64,000 nucleotides of DNA from Trichomonas vaginalis G3 (taxonomy: Eukaryota; Parabasalia; Trichomonadida; Trichomonadidae), in NCBI RefSeq assembly GCF_026262505.1, contig NC_067206.1, positions 34,673,896 to 34,737,895 of the forward strand, written 5' to 3'. The notes beneath the pieces are model-generated. The model worked only from the letters and a program-made list of their open reading frames with translations. It was not told the DNA's origin and ran no database searches. The position numbers and the translations under genes were made by a program. This document shows, piece after piece, positions 50,201 through 57,965 of this stretch; position 1 is the stretch's first letter; each line of letters starts with the position of its first letter.

Positions 50201-53200
50201 TTGATCGGAAATGTCAAATTTCGGTTTATCAATTCTGAAAGACGGTTTGTAATTCTGTCTTTGATTCAACTTCGAAATTTGAATGATATCATTGTTAACT
50301 TTACAAAAACTGGTAACTGCCGTGTCAAAAATTTCTGCTCCCAAACAAATCATTGCTCCCAAAGAAGTACTATCCAAATCATTGATAGAATCAATACAAT
50401 TTTGTATTAATTTCGGATCAGACCTAATTTTGTCAACATATTTTGACACTTCATCTGTCACTTTTTGGTCAATTTCAACAGCAGAATTATAAATGAACTT
50501 TAATTGGTCAACGAAAGAAAGATCTTTTTGTTTCTCAGGTTTTGTTAGTTCAGATAAAACTTGTAAAGCTTGTTTTTTGTCGAAAGTTGACATTGCAACA
50601 ATTCCTATATTTTTAAGAATTTTTGAATTTTGGGAAATGAAATTATTTGAGATTTTTTGGAGTTGTTTTTTAGTTCTATCATTTAAAAACTTCAAAGCAA
50701 TTAATTTCTGCATTTGATCATCAGAATCCATTAATATATCAAAGAAATCATCTAAATCTAAATCTTTCCCGAAATCCAAATCAATTGCAAAAGTTCTTGC
50801 CAAAGAATTATATCTTGCACTTAGTAAATCCAAGATTTGTTCTGTTGCTGTCTTTGTATCCAGTTTTATTGTGATGATTTCACATGAATCACTTTTAATT
50901 GAACTAAGGTTTTGTTGATTTGATTTGATGTAATCAACTGCCATTTTTACAATTTCTTTGTTGTGTTTCTTTGGTGGTTGTTTTGTAGTGAATTCTTTAG
51001 CATTTTCATTTATATTTGCTAATTCAGCTACAAAGTCTTTATCTCTGTTCTGACAAACTTGATAAACTAATGACAACAAAGGCTTTGTCGATTTCAAGAC
51101 TTCAACGATTTGATTTTTATTTCCATTTTCTTTTTTCTTTTGAAAACATTCAAAATCTTCTATAATCAAATCAGCGAAACCAGAAATCCAGAATATCTTC
51201 ATATATAAATAAAACAATTCATTAACAGCTCTTTCATTAAATTTCTTATACAGTGTTGGTGCAAAATAATGAACAAATCTTTTTCTGAATTCAAACAATT
51301 TATCGTCAAAAATGTTCAATTCATATTCTTCCAAATCAAGCATTTGATTGAAAATAGCATCAGGTTTGCGGTTTTCTAGTGTAGCCAATTCATAAAATGG
51401 ATCAACTTCATTTGCGAAACACATGTTTATTGATTTCGTGAGTATACAAGAAATCAAAATTAAAATTATCGAATTACTTTGTTTTTGATCTTGAACAACT
51501 TTCGTTGAAGATATCTGCAAATGTCCAAAAGAATTGTTTCCTATGACTTTGATATCAATGTTAGGGCCTTTAACTTCATTCGATAACTTCTTTTCATTGA
51601 GAAAAACATTGAATCTGTCAGGATCCGAAATTGAAAATTTTTCAACATCAAATTTTTGGAAATTTGAAACAATTTTTGTTGAATAATTCACATTCTGTTG
51701 AGGAATCAAAAACAAAGGGAAACTAATGGTTTCTGTGATCTCATTTACTTCATTTGTTGATAGATTTCTATCTAATTTTCTGAAATCTTTGAATTCTTTG
51801 TGATTTAGTATTAATTCCAACAAATTACATCCATTTTCTGAGAAAATTTCAACAATATGTCTTGCAACATTGTCTTTATACTTCGAAACAGAAAGAATCA
51901 TCAAAAATAAACTTGTTATTTCAGCAAATTTGGAATTATAGTCTTTGTTCTTTTGCATTTCGATGAGAATCACTTTGACTGTGTCTAAGAATGGACAAAG
52001 CTCTTCATCGAGTGATTCATCATTGAGAAAATAGTAAAATGCAGATAATGATTTCAATAACCAATCAGTTTTGAATTGGAGGTCCTTTGTTTTGAGGAAA
52101 TCTTTGAGATCAAAGAAGATGGAATGCGGGAATTTCAAAATCATCTCTTTTACAGAGTCATCTGAATTTGATATCAATTTTGAGTTGATGAAATCGTTCA
52201 TTGACTTGTTATATAGTGAATTTGGTATCAATGTAACAATTATTTGCAACAACTCATTGACTCTTGTGAATCTTTTGATGTAATTCACAAAAGTATCTTT
52301 TGTATTTTGGTTTATCTTCTCTCCTTTTGCCAATATCTGTCTCATACATAATACAATCAGTCTAAGAAGGAAAACTCTGTAGAATGTGGTGATTTGGTCT
52401 CGATCTTTTTCATCGAAATTTAAATTTTGAACAATTTCTCTGTAAAGATTGAGAGAAAACTCAATGACTTGTTCTGGATTGGAAACTATATTGGATCTGC
52501 TGCCTTTGTTCTCGAGTATCGCTTGAATTGAAGAATTCATTTCTTGAATTATCTTCAAAGTAATCAAAGAAGCACCAGTGTACGAGGGAGACACAAACAT
52601 TGGCGGAAGAAGTGTCGAAAATCTGCCAGGTGTCAGTTTTTGGTAGGAAAAGTGGAATAATTTTCCATTGCTGAAGCAGATTCTATGGACAGCATTGTTG
52701 ATGACGAAAGAATCATCAAAGTAATAATACTGGGTGGTGGAATCATAGCTTCTGTCAGATTGGATTTTATATGAAGTTATTTTGTCATAAGAAATGACAA
52801 ATAACTTGTCATCGTGAACTCTTAATGTATCATTTTTATTGTAGACCACGTTATCAAGCGGTTTCCTCTCAAAAATATTAAAATCTTTTGTTGAAAAGTA
52901 AAAAGGGCTTGAAATAGATATGAAATGTAGTTCATCATCATATACATAAGCTTCAACAATCTGTTCACCAATTTTCTCTCTCAAATCAATTGATTTTTCT
53001 TTTCTCTCGAGATAATTCTCTCTGACATCGAAAATCATGAGCTCATTATTGAATAACAACAATATGTAATCTCTGTTTTCATTGAAATCCGTAATATGAC
53101 ATGATTTTCTATCTTTTAATAATAATTGAAGTACATCATTGATTTCTTTGTTATCAATGATATCTAATACGCTGTTTATCTGATTCTCAGAGTAAGTAAA

Positions 53201-53719
53201 TGCATTAAACTGCCTGTCATCGATCTGGAAATCAATATTTTTCTGAAGAAGTAGTTTAATTAGGACTAATTTATTGAGTATGTAGTTCGAATCATTGCAT
53301 TTCCTAATAAGATAAGGAAAAACTTTCTCATAGCTTATGTCCATGTCTTGAATCTTTGTAATAAAATCAAAAATATATTTTTCATCGAGATTTTCTATGA
53401 ATTCTTTTAGAGTATCATTGTCTGTGGGTATCTGATCTTTGACTTCTGACGTTTCGACGTCAATTGCATGTAAAGGTGTTAATGTATTGAAATGTGGAAA
53501 TTTACTCTGTAATATCTCTTTAGATGACTTGATAACACTAGGATATATGTTTTTAAAGGAAGGGATCGTTTGTATTACATTACTTATGTATTCAAATAAA
53601 AAGTTAAAAGATTCTTCTTCTGTTAGTTCACCGCTTTGAAGCTTCCGAACAAATTCATTAGGAAGGCCTTCATTAACGTATGGTGTTGGTGAACTAAAAT
53701 AATTAACATAACTGGTCAT
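47279..53719 (-). CDS. Giant HECT-type E3 ubiquitin ligase
   Basis: A 2146-aa protein. The last ~350 residues are a HECT domain: NIVDAGGPFRESLTSMVEEL at the start of the N-lobe, WLLPEFLWDFLVDNTGRNLH in the E2-binding region, LLTIFRFFTGTNRLPNSDKK, and the catalytic Cys in WAFTCTCEANVARFRNP (about residues 2113-2115). The AGGPFRE phrase is closest to the HERC1/HECTD4-type large ligases. The N-terminal ~1,800 residues are helical and AT-rich in codons; a beta-rich stretch lies near residues 220-350, but no RCC1, UBA or other named domain is seen. It accepts ubiquitin from an E2 on the Cys and passes it to substrates. A TCATA motif 30 bases before the ATG is a weak initiator candidate; a MITE begins 41 bp upstream of the ATG. 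Confidence 0.92.
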   Translation of the reverse strand: MTSYVNYFSSPTPYVNEGLPNEFVRKLQSGELTEEESFNFLFEYISNVIQTIPSFKNIYPSVIKSSKEILQSKFPHFNTLTPLHAIDVETSEVKDQIPTDNDTLKEFIENLDEKYIFDFITKIQDMDISYEKVFPYLIRKCNDSNYILNKLVLIKLLLQKNIDFQIDDRQFNAFTYSENQINSVLDIIDNKEINDVLQLLLKDRKSCHITDFNENRDYILLLFNNELMIFDVRENYLERKEKSIDLREKIGEQIVEAYVYDDELHFISISSPFYFSTKDFNIFERKPLDNVVYNKNDTLRVHDDKLFVISYDKITSYKIQSDRSYDSTTQYYYFDDSFVINNAVHRICFSNGKLFHFSYQKLTPGRFSTLLPPMFVSPSYTGASLITLKIIQEMNSSIQAILENKGSRSNIVSNPEQVIEFSLNLYREIVQNLNFDEKDRDQITTFYRVFLLRLIVLCMRQILAKGEKINQNTKDTFVNYIKRFTRVNELLQIIVTLIPNSLYNKSMNDFINSKLISNSDDSVKEMILKFPHSIFFDLKDFLKTKDLQFKTDWLLKSLSAFYYFLNDESLDEELCPFLDTVKVILIEMQKNKDYNSKFAEITSLFLMILSVSKYKDNVARHIVEIFSENGCNLLELILNHKEFKDFRKLDRNLSTNEVNEITETISFPLFLIPQQNVNYSTKIVSNFQKFDVEKFSISDPDRFNVFLNEKKLSNEVKGPNIDIKVIGNNSFGHLQISSTKVVQDQKQSNSIILILISCILTKSINMCFANEVDPFYELATLENRKPDAIFNQMLDLEEYELNIFDDKLFEFRKRFVHYFAPTLYKKFNERAVNELFYLYMKIFWISGFADLIIEDFECFQKKKENGNKNQIVEVLKSTKPLLSLVYQVCQNRDKDFVAELANINENAKEFTTKQPPKKHNKEIVKMAVDYIKSNQQNLSSIKSDSCEIITIKLDTKTATEQILDLLSARYNSLARTFAIDLDFGKDLDLDDFFDILMDSDDQMQKLIALKFLNDRTKKQLQKISNNFISQNSKILKNIGIVAMSTFDKKQALQVLSELTKPEKQKDLSFVDQLKFIYNSAVEIDQKVTDEVSKYVDKIRSDPKLIQNCIDSINDLDSTSLGAMICLGAEIFDTAVTSFCKVNNDIIQISKLNQRQNYKPSFRIDKPKFDISDQLLNGLQTITNKMDLLTNEPLSLLQNMIICSFISYIDSSGKRQNDIRQKIQNLYRNVVDINSAKDVTMAPDEMFRKIREMKRLLNVKSSVVKFIPINISLASRTNKSSVFSIFPTLIQPNKAFKFVLKPKNTLKYIGLIDINYNVCFLSVFNKYIFLKNKYFKFIGDSFNFTLSFNKSKAYFNDVEVQTDLFDPCFVFHLTVADDNSVNYQIVDFNQTKFVKPKLFDHNFDLSVLFPKKCLGMNVKIDGYDNAFISDIKSDNLYEVTASSNSKIDILNLSCYKLMPQDTDLEDILTRSSFATKIGFNAEENRNQFIDLAKSASLSLLKPIVSKNLSDVLVPQLIRLDLNTDINSQEVKELVKIFQPKINEVTEKINNKLRENEQNPNIRNESDYRRLMNNPNNSIQLAYYNWWRIFDRNHSTIIKYFLNFKKSSDYLLKHYLTHYNFENVNYIDFLNFFERSFFNNQQNLTLVNLEIRQKIVDDVEKLLNERSDIFFNVQNHSLLIKNICEQEFTKMLQHKESITSNSFKAIFLYSNIKQSKMRNIQQNFVSVYPCEVLSTNGSEFLLQPNQQRNDVSLFSYSFNKNNVSDEWKQFKQIQDLKPLYQTIAESRVYHVPLQNCNFNSISIYLIDVLFAHPGFEIPSWTIQINEKINAVFNSFRYPCVPNPQYDTGETWPIIEYNQIVPQTPEQCFIYSFMKIRSQYKTMCSKNRFYTCVCWDLSKGYNIVDAGGPFRESLTSMVEELMDIRFRFFIPPPDSLICERDSKVPSITQSPELSVAIGAAIAACAITNNPRNWLLPEFLWDFLVDNTGRNLHTFVDCTDPNYFNSLAAVCARIKEGFDLVFYPNARNGLCGYILKVMAMGYQVDVDKFADMLVCEDKELLVCFRHAFGLMTTQELLTIFRFFTGTNRLPNSDKKYKIILVQANETNENNFPLIWAFTCTCEANVARFRNPAILKAKLLKSAEYCQNIED

Positions 53720-53759
53720 TGTTGATTCTTTTTGTTAAAGACGTCTTATGACGGTTTTT

Positions 53760-54286
53760 TTAAGGGAGGCTTCCGACCAGAAAGCCCTCTCAATTTTTTG
53801 TGATGTTTACACCAAAAGTGAGATTCGTTAAGCGTTTTTCTCGTTGAATATTGAGTTTCCCGGATTTTAAGTTATTCATAAAGCTTCTCTATATTATACC
53901 CTATCTACTGATATGATTATTTTTGAAAAATCTCTTAAATCGACCTGCACTGAATTTTTTAGGGAAAATTCGAAATTTTATAGGCGTTTTCTGTAACGTT
54001 TTTTTACGGAATAAAATCCGAAAAATAATTTTTTGAAGAATCATTTGGGTAGAATACTTATCGAAAATTATATTTATTATAATTTTGGTCGATAAAAATA
54101 AGCGGATTCAAAACTGGCAAAAACCCTTTCGGCAATTTGTGGACGATTCCGAACCCCCTCATTTTTGAAATTTAATAAGAAAAATAGAATCTTTATTAAA
54201 TATAGATTTTAAAAAACTTGGTTATAAATTACGAAATTTTCTCACTTGGGCTAAAAAGTGACAATTTGGTCGGAAGCCACCCTTAA
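53760..54286. mobile_element. TTAA-flanked inverted-repeat element (MITE A, 527 bp)
   Basis: TTAA at both edges (53760-53763, 54283-54286) and near-perfect inverted ends: GGGAGGCTTCCGACCA on the left, GGGTGGCTTCCGACCA read from the right (15 of 16). Subterminal TCTCAATTTTTTG matches the elements at 21808 and 31287. No coding capacity. It occupies the upstream region of the HECT gene, so it must either lie beyond the core promoter or contribute to it. Confidence 0.78.
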
Positions 54287-54532
54287 CAAAAAGATCTTTT
54301 ATTAAAAATATTAAGTATTAGGTATGAGTAAATATTTTGTAAGACGACTTTCAATTTAACTTTATGGAAATTTTCCAATAGTAGTAGGATATGACGGGTT
54401 TAGTGACTTTTTTTGTTACATCTATATATAGACGATGCATTAAAATATATTTATTTATAAATCATTAAAAAAATTAACATTAATTTTAAAATAATTTATT
54501 TTTTTATCTTTTATAAAAGAAGCTATATATAG

Positions 54533-55117
54533 ATGATGTCAGATATTCCGCGATTAATTAAACATTGTTTAAATCCTGAATGGGTTAAACTTCAATTTAA
54601 AAATGAAGATTGTGAATTATTAAATGAATATGAAAGCCAAAATAAGCTAATGAGGTATAAATATAATGATAAAGAATATTTAATTTCATGGAATCAATGG
54701 AGTCATAATCAAAGACCTCATAAACGAGAAGAAGAAATTGAAAATAATGAAATGGAAATCATTGATGACATTAAAGAGGATGGAATTCCTAAATTTTGTA
54801 GAAAAACCTTTAGAACTAAGTTAGGAGCATATAAACGTAGAGTATTAAATCCTGAATATCTTAAACATCAATTTAAAAAGGAAGACTGTGAATTATTAAA
54901 CGCTAATGAATATGAAAATGCTAAATCAAAACTGAGATATAAATATATTGGAAGTGATGAAAGGTGTAAAGATAAAGTTTATTCAGTTTCATATAATAAC
55001 TGGCACACGTTAGGGATAAGAAAACATTTAGGAGATTATGGGAAATGTTCTGAATTCTTCAAATCTAGTATATACGAGAGAATAAAAGAAATTAGAAATA
55101 ATTATTTTCATGAATGA
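54533..55117 (+). CDS. Two-repeat protein next to the Polinton, unknown
   Basis: A 194-aa protein made of two similar units of about 55 residues. Unit 1: LNPEWVKLQFKNEDCELLNE, then LMRYKYNDKEYLISWNQWSH. Unit 2: LNPEYLKHQFKKEDCELLNA, then KLRYKYIGSDERCKDKVYSVSYNNWH. The layout (xxCELLNxY, KxRYKY, short strand, NxW) recalls the repeats found beside homing endonucleases and in large-virus proteins, without their Cys pairs; this is only a resemblance. The gene is very AT-rich, ends 10 bp before the element's A run and starts after a MITE. It may be cargo of a mobile element, a viral gene, or host. Confidence 0.6.
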   Translation: MMSDIPRLIKHCLNPEWVKLQFKNEDCELLNEYESQNKLMRYKYNDKEYLISWNQWSHNQRPHKREEEIENNEMEIIDDIKEDGIPKFCRKTFRTKLGAYKRRVLNPEYLKHQFKKEDCELLNANEYENAKSKLRYKYIGSDERCKDKVYSVSYNNWHTLGIRKHLGDYGKCSEFFKSSIYERIKEIRNNYFHE

Positions 55118-55126
55118 AAGATTCAC

Positions 55127-55127
<1 letters not shown>

Positions 55128-55157
<30 letters not shown>

Positions 55158-55515
55158 AGTGGGGCTTCCAGGCACTTCGTGCCTTCTAGCCCTGAAGATG
55201 TTTAGTATAAATGAAGTCTTAGAGGACAAACATGACTATGAGTTTTGATATGACAAGATAGAATATGAGAGAGGTCCTATAAACCGGAGAAAGTGTTATA
55301 TAAACATCTGTCATATTACTCAGAATATTATACAGAATTCAATAAAAATATATTTTAGGTGAAGAGGTGAGATTTCACCTGTTTTTTCACCTCTTTTCTC
55401 ACCTCTTGAATTTTCATGAATTTCATCGTAAAGACTTTGTCAAGATTTCATCGTAAAGACTTTGTCACTTTTCTGTCACTTTTTCAGGAAAAAACATTTT
55501 TATTATATATATAAA
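55128..55515. repeat. Polinton copy 2 terminal region: A run, hairpin, duplicated gene scrap, short repeats
   Basis: After the A run comes a hairpin (GGCAC, TTC, GTGCC, about 55171-55183) in the context GGGGCTTCC to TAGCCC. Next, 55219-55299 is a near copy of the 3' part of the methyltransferase gene (56213-56292). Then GGTGA/TCACC repeats that can fold on each other (55360-55405), and two copies of TTCATCGTAAAGACTTTGTC at 55422 and 55447. No gene. These may be replication or packaging signals or only terminal debris. Confidence 0.65.
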
Positions 55516-56334
55516 ATGAATTTTACAAAACCACCGTTACCCTTCTTTGGAAATAAGAGTAAATGTAAAGATATTATATTGAGAGAACTTAAGAAACTAC
55601 CGAATGGTCTAACATTTGTAGATTTGTTCGGTGGAAGTTTCTATATATCCCATTTATGTCATACAATATTCCCAGACTCAAAGATTATATGCAATGACTT
55701 CGACAACTATATGGACCGTCTCAAACATATACCAGACACAAACAATATATTGAAAGAGTTAAAAGAAAAGATACCTATAGGTAAGATGGAACGTATACCA
55801 TTAGATAACAAAAATATTGTGAGAGAGGTTTTGAAAAAAGCAGAATATATAGACTGGGATAGTATATCTGCTAGACTATTATATAGTGGTTCTATAAGAG
55901 TTCATGACATTGAAACACTTATGTCAAAAGTTTTATATCTTAACTATACAAATGTTTTCAAAGAGGACATAGAAAAATATATTGAGGGTATAGAGTTTGT
56001 GAGATGTCATTGGACAGAGTTGTATGAAAAATATAAAGACAAGGAAAATGTTTTCTTTATAGTGGACCCGCCGTTCTATAACACATGGGATTTTCAATAC
56101 CAAGTAGACTGGACTTTGAGAGACTCTTTAGAAACTTTAGACGTTTTACATAACCATCCATGCTTTTACTTTACATCCGATAAAAGTGGTTTGGAAAGTG
56201 TCATGAGATGGTTAGAGGACATACATGACTATGAGTTTAGATATGACAAGATAGAATATGAGAGAGGTCCTATAAACTGGAGAAAGTGTCATAACAAAGA
56301 AATTTTACTAGTAAGTAAATGTGGTTTGAAATAG
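55516..56334 (+). CDS. Dam-type DNA N6-adenine methyltransferase (Polinton copy 2)
   Basis: A 272-aa protein, about 93 percent identical to the product of 3510-4328 by my count, with the same start (MNFTKPPLPFFGNKSKCKD), AdoMet-binding FVDLFGGSFYISH and catalytic DPPF in FIVDPPFYNTWDFQ. Changes are mostly conservative and spare the motifs, which suggests the gene has been under selection after the copies separated, even though other genes of this copy are broken. Confidence 0.88.
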   Translation: MNFTKPPLPFFGNKSKCKDIILRELKKLPNGLTFVDLFGGSFYISHLCHTIFPDSKIICNDFDNYMDRLKHIPDTNNILKELKEKIPIGKMERIPLDNKNIVREVLKKAEYIDWDSISARLLYSGSIRVHDIETLMSKVLYLNYTNVFKEDIEKYIEGIEFVRCHWTELYEKYKDKENVFFIVDPPFYNTWDFQYQVDWTLRDSLETLDVLHNHPCFYFTSDKSGLESVMRWLEDIHDYEFRYDKIEYERGPINWRKCHNKEILLVSKCGLK

Positions 56335-56450
56335 GACTACTTGTTTTAGGTTTTTTCCATTGTGTCATTTACTTATTTGACGTGGCAGAAAGATATAGAG
56401 AATATGAAGATGAACCAATGCCTGCAAATGTTCAGTATATGTACTCGTAA
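56319..56450 (+). CDS. Polinton 43-aa single-span membrane microprotein (copy 2)
   Basis: Counterpart of 3394-3525, overlapping the methyltransferase 3' end by 16 bp in the same way. Hydrophobic span IGLLVLGFFHCVIYLF, then an acidic tail. It differs from the other copy by about one residue. Confidence 0.62.
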   Translation: MWFEIGLLVLGFFHCVIYLFDVAERYREYEDEPMPANVQYMYS

Positions 56451-56471
56451 GAGATATTTTTCTAATATTAA

Positions 56472-56835
56472 ATGGACGCACAGAACTTAGCGAATGCACA
56501 GCAACCTGGACAACCAAACCCAGAGAATATTCCAAATGAAGTTAGAATACAAACTGCAATGGCAAACTATGGTCAAGTGCCAACAGATGTACAAATGCAA
56601 ACTGCCATGTCAAATGACGCTGCGTTAGGCTTACCACCATGGTATGCAAATATGAGATGGAAAGAGTTTTATACAAAACCCTGAAGTGGGATATAAACAA
56701 CTTTATGCAGATGACGCGAACACAGGAGTTGACCCAGAGTATGTTTTCTACCAGAGGAGAAACAGAATGTATGAGCTCCAGTTAAAGAATGCTATGGAAC
56801 TCAACAGGAAACGTAAGAGACTAGGCGGACATTAG
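56472..56835 (+). pseudogene. Polinton 120-aa gene, broken copy
   Basis: Counterpart of the gene at 3007-3369: the same N-terminal Gln/Asn/Pro-rich part, LPPWYANMRWKEFY patch and basic C-terminus are recognisable over the region, with about one break. Family unknown. Confidence 0.7.
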
Positions 56836-56853
56836 ATTTTTACATATAGTAAA

Positions 56854-57096
56854 ATGGGTTTCTTCAGTAAGATAGGAAACTTCTTTCGAAATGTTGGAAG
56901 AGGTATATGGAATGGAATAAAAACCGTAGGAAGAGGAGTATGGAACGGAGTCAAAAATATTGGTAAAAGAGTAGGTCAGTTCGTTGGTATTATACCTAAA
57001 GACCCTGAACCAGAAGAACAAGCTCCTGTTATACAACAGCCTGAACCTGCACCACAGTCTAGTTGGCAACCAAATCCAACACCTCAACCGTATTAA
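56854..57096 (+). CDS. Polinton 80-aa amphipathic Gly/Trp-repeat protein (copy 2)
   Basis: Nearly identical to the product of 2746-2988: two GRGIWNG/GRGVWNG amphipathic units, then a Pro/Gln/Glu-rich tail ending PNPTPQPY. A pVI-like membrane-active minor capsid role is possible. It is convergent with the 282-aa gene, 2 bp apart, as in copy 1. Confidence 0.7.
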   Translation: MGFFSKIGNFFRNVGRGIWNGIKTVGRGVWNGVKNIGKRVGQFVGIIPKDPEPEEQAPVIQQPEPAPQSSWQPNPTPQPY

Positions 57097-57098
57097 AA

Positions 57099-57947
57099 TT
57101 ATATTTTTACCGTTCGATAGTAGTTGTATATGAAACTAAGTTCTAAGTAAAACGCATGGTATAATGGAATTATTCTCTTTCTTCCATCTGTAGTAAACCA
57201 TACTTGAAAGTCTGAAATACTTCCACTTGGTGGTTCATATAACTTTGTAGGTTTTTCGTAAAAGTCATTTGCCAAGCATAAGAAAGAGTTTTGAGCGCCA
57301 GAAAATGAAGCATGAACTATAATAGCATCTGAGTCGAAAACATCTTTAAATAAATATGGTTCATCTCTTGCATATCGACTGTAAATATTTGCTAAAGGAA
57401 GTTTGACTTTCTGATTTAACATTCTTTGCAAATAATACCATGACATTGCAGTGAATTCTGTATATATTTGTTCGTCTTTCTTTGGATTGTCTTCGTAGAT
57501 TTGAAATGACACTTGTGAATTTTGTTTGTCATATACAATTCTCACATAAAGTGTGCTCTCGGTATTTGCATATTCATCAGCATATTTTGCATAACATGAA
57601 TTTATTTTATCTTCTATATTTTTTAACGCAGTCTGTAGAGAAGATGAAAGGTCAACTTGTATTAGCTCAATTTCTTCCCACATTTTTCGTTTCCCTTCAG
57701 ATATATAATCTATATGAAACCTTACAATAAATGGAAAACTTTTATCTTCTACAGACACAAACTTCATTCTACGAAAGCCAATAGCTTTTGTGACAGATGG
57801 GTCTCTTAGCCATCTTAATGGGTAGTCAAAACGATAGCCTTCATGCTTTACGGTCTCTGTCTCAAACTTTTGACCTACGTTAGTAAAAAGTTCATCTAAT
57901 GGTTTAGTTGTAGCAACTCTTGAATTTTCTTTTTCTATTGAAAGCAT
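57099..57947 (-). CDS. Polinton 282-aa protein with variable centre (copy 2)
   Basis: Same length and same first 63 residues as the product of 1895-2743 (MLSIEKENSRVATTKPLDEL onwards), and nearly the same last 78 (DSDAIIVHASFSGAQNSFLC onwards). The centre (bases about 57335-57758) is different: it carries YISEGKRKMWEEIELIQVDL and ANIYSRYARDEPYLF where the other copy has unrelated sequence. The sharp edges point to exchange of a cassette or strong diversifying selection on an exposed domain. Divergent from the fibre-like gene across 18 bp. Confidence 0.75.
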   Translation of the reverse strand: MLSIEKENSRVATTKPLDELFTNVGQKFETETVKHEGYRFDYPLRWLRDPSVTKAIGFRRMKFVSVEDKSFPFIVRFHIDYISEGKRKMWEEIELIQVDLSSSLQTALKNIEDKINSCYAKYADEYANTESTLYVRIVYDKQNSQVSFQIYEDNPKKDEQIYTEFTAMSWYYLQRMLNQKVKLPLANIYSRYARDEPYLFKDVFDSDAIIVHASFSGAQNSFLCLANDFYEKPTKLYEPPSGSISDFQVWFTTDGRKRIIPLYHAFYLELSFIYNYYRTVKI

Positions 57948-57965
57948 ATTTTATCTAGAATAAAA

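Noticed and set aside
55128-55154. A run as the tail of a LINE or processed retrocopy
   Set aside because: It is mirrored by the T run at 4756-4776 at the same end of the other Polinton copy, so it belongs to the element terminus.
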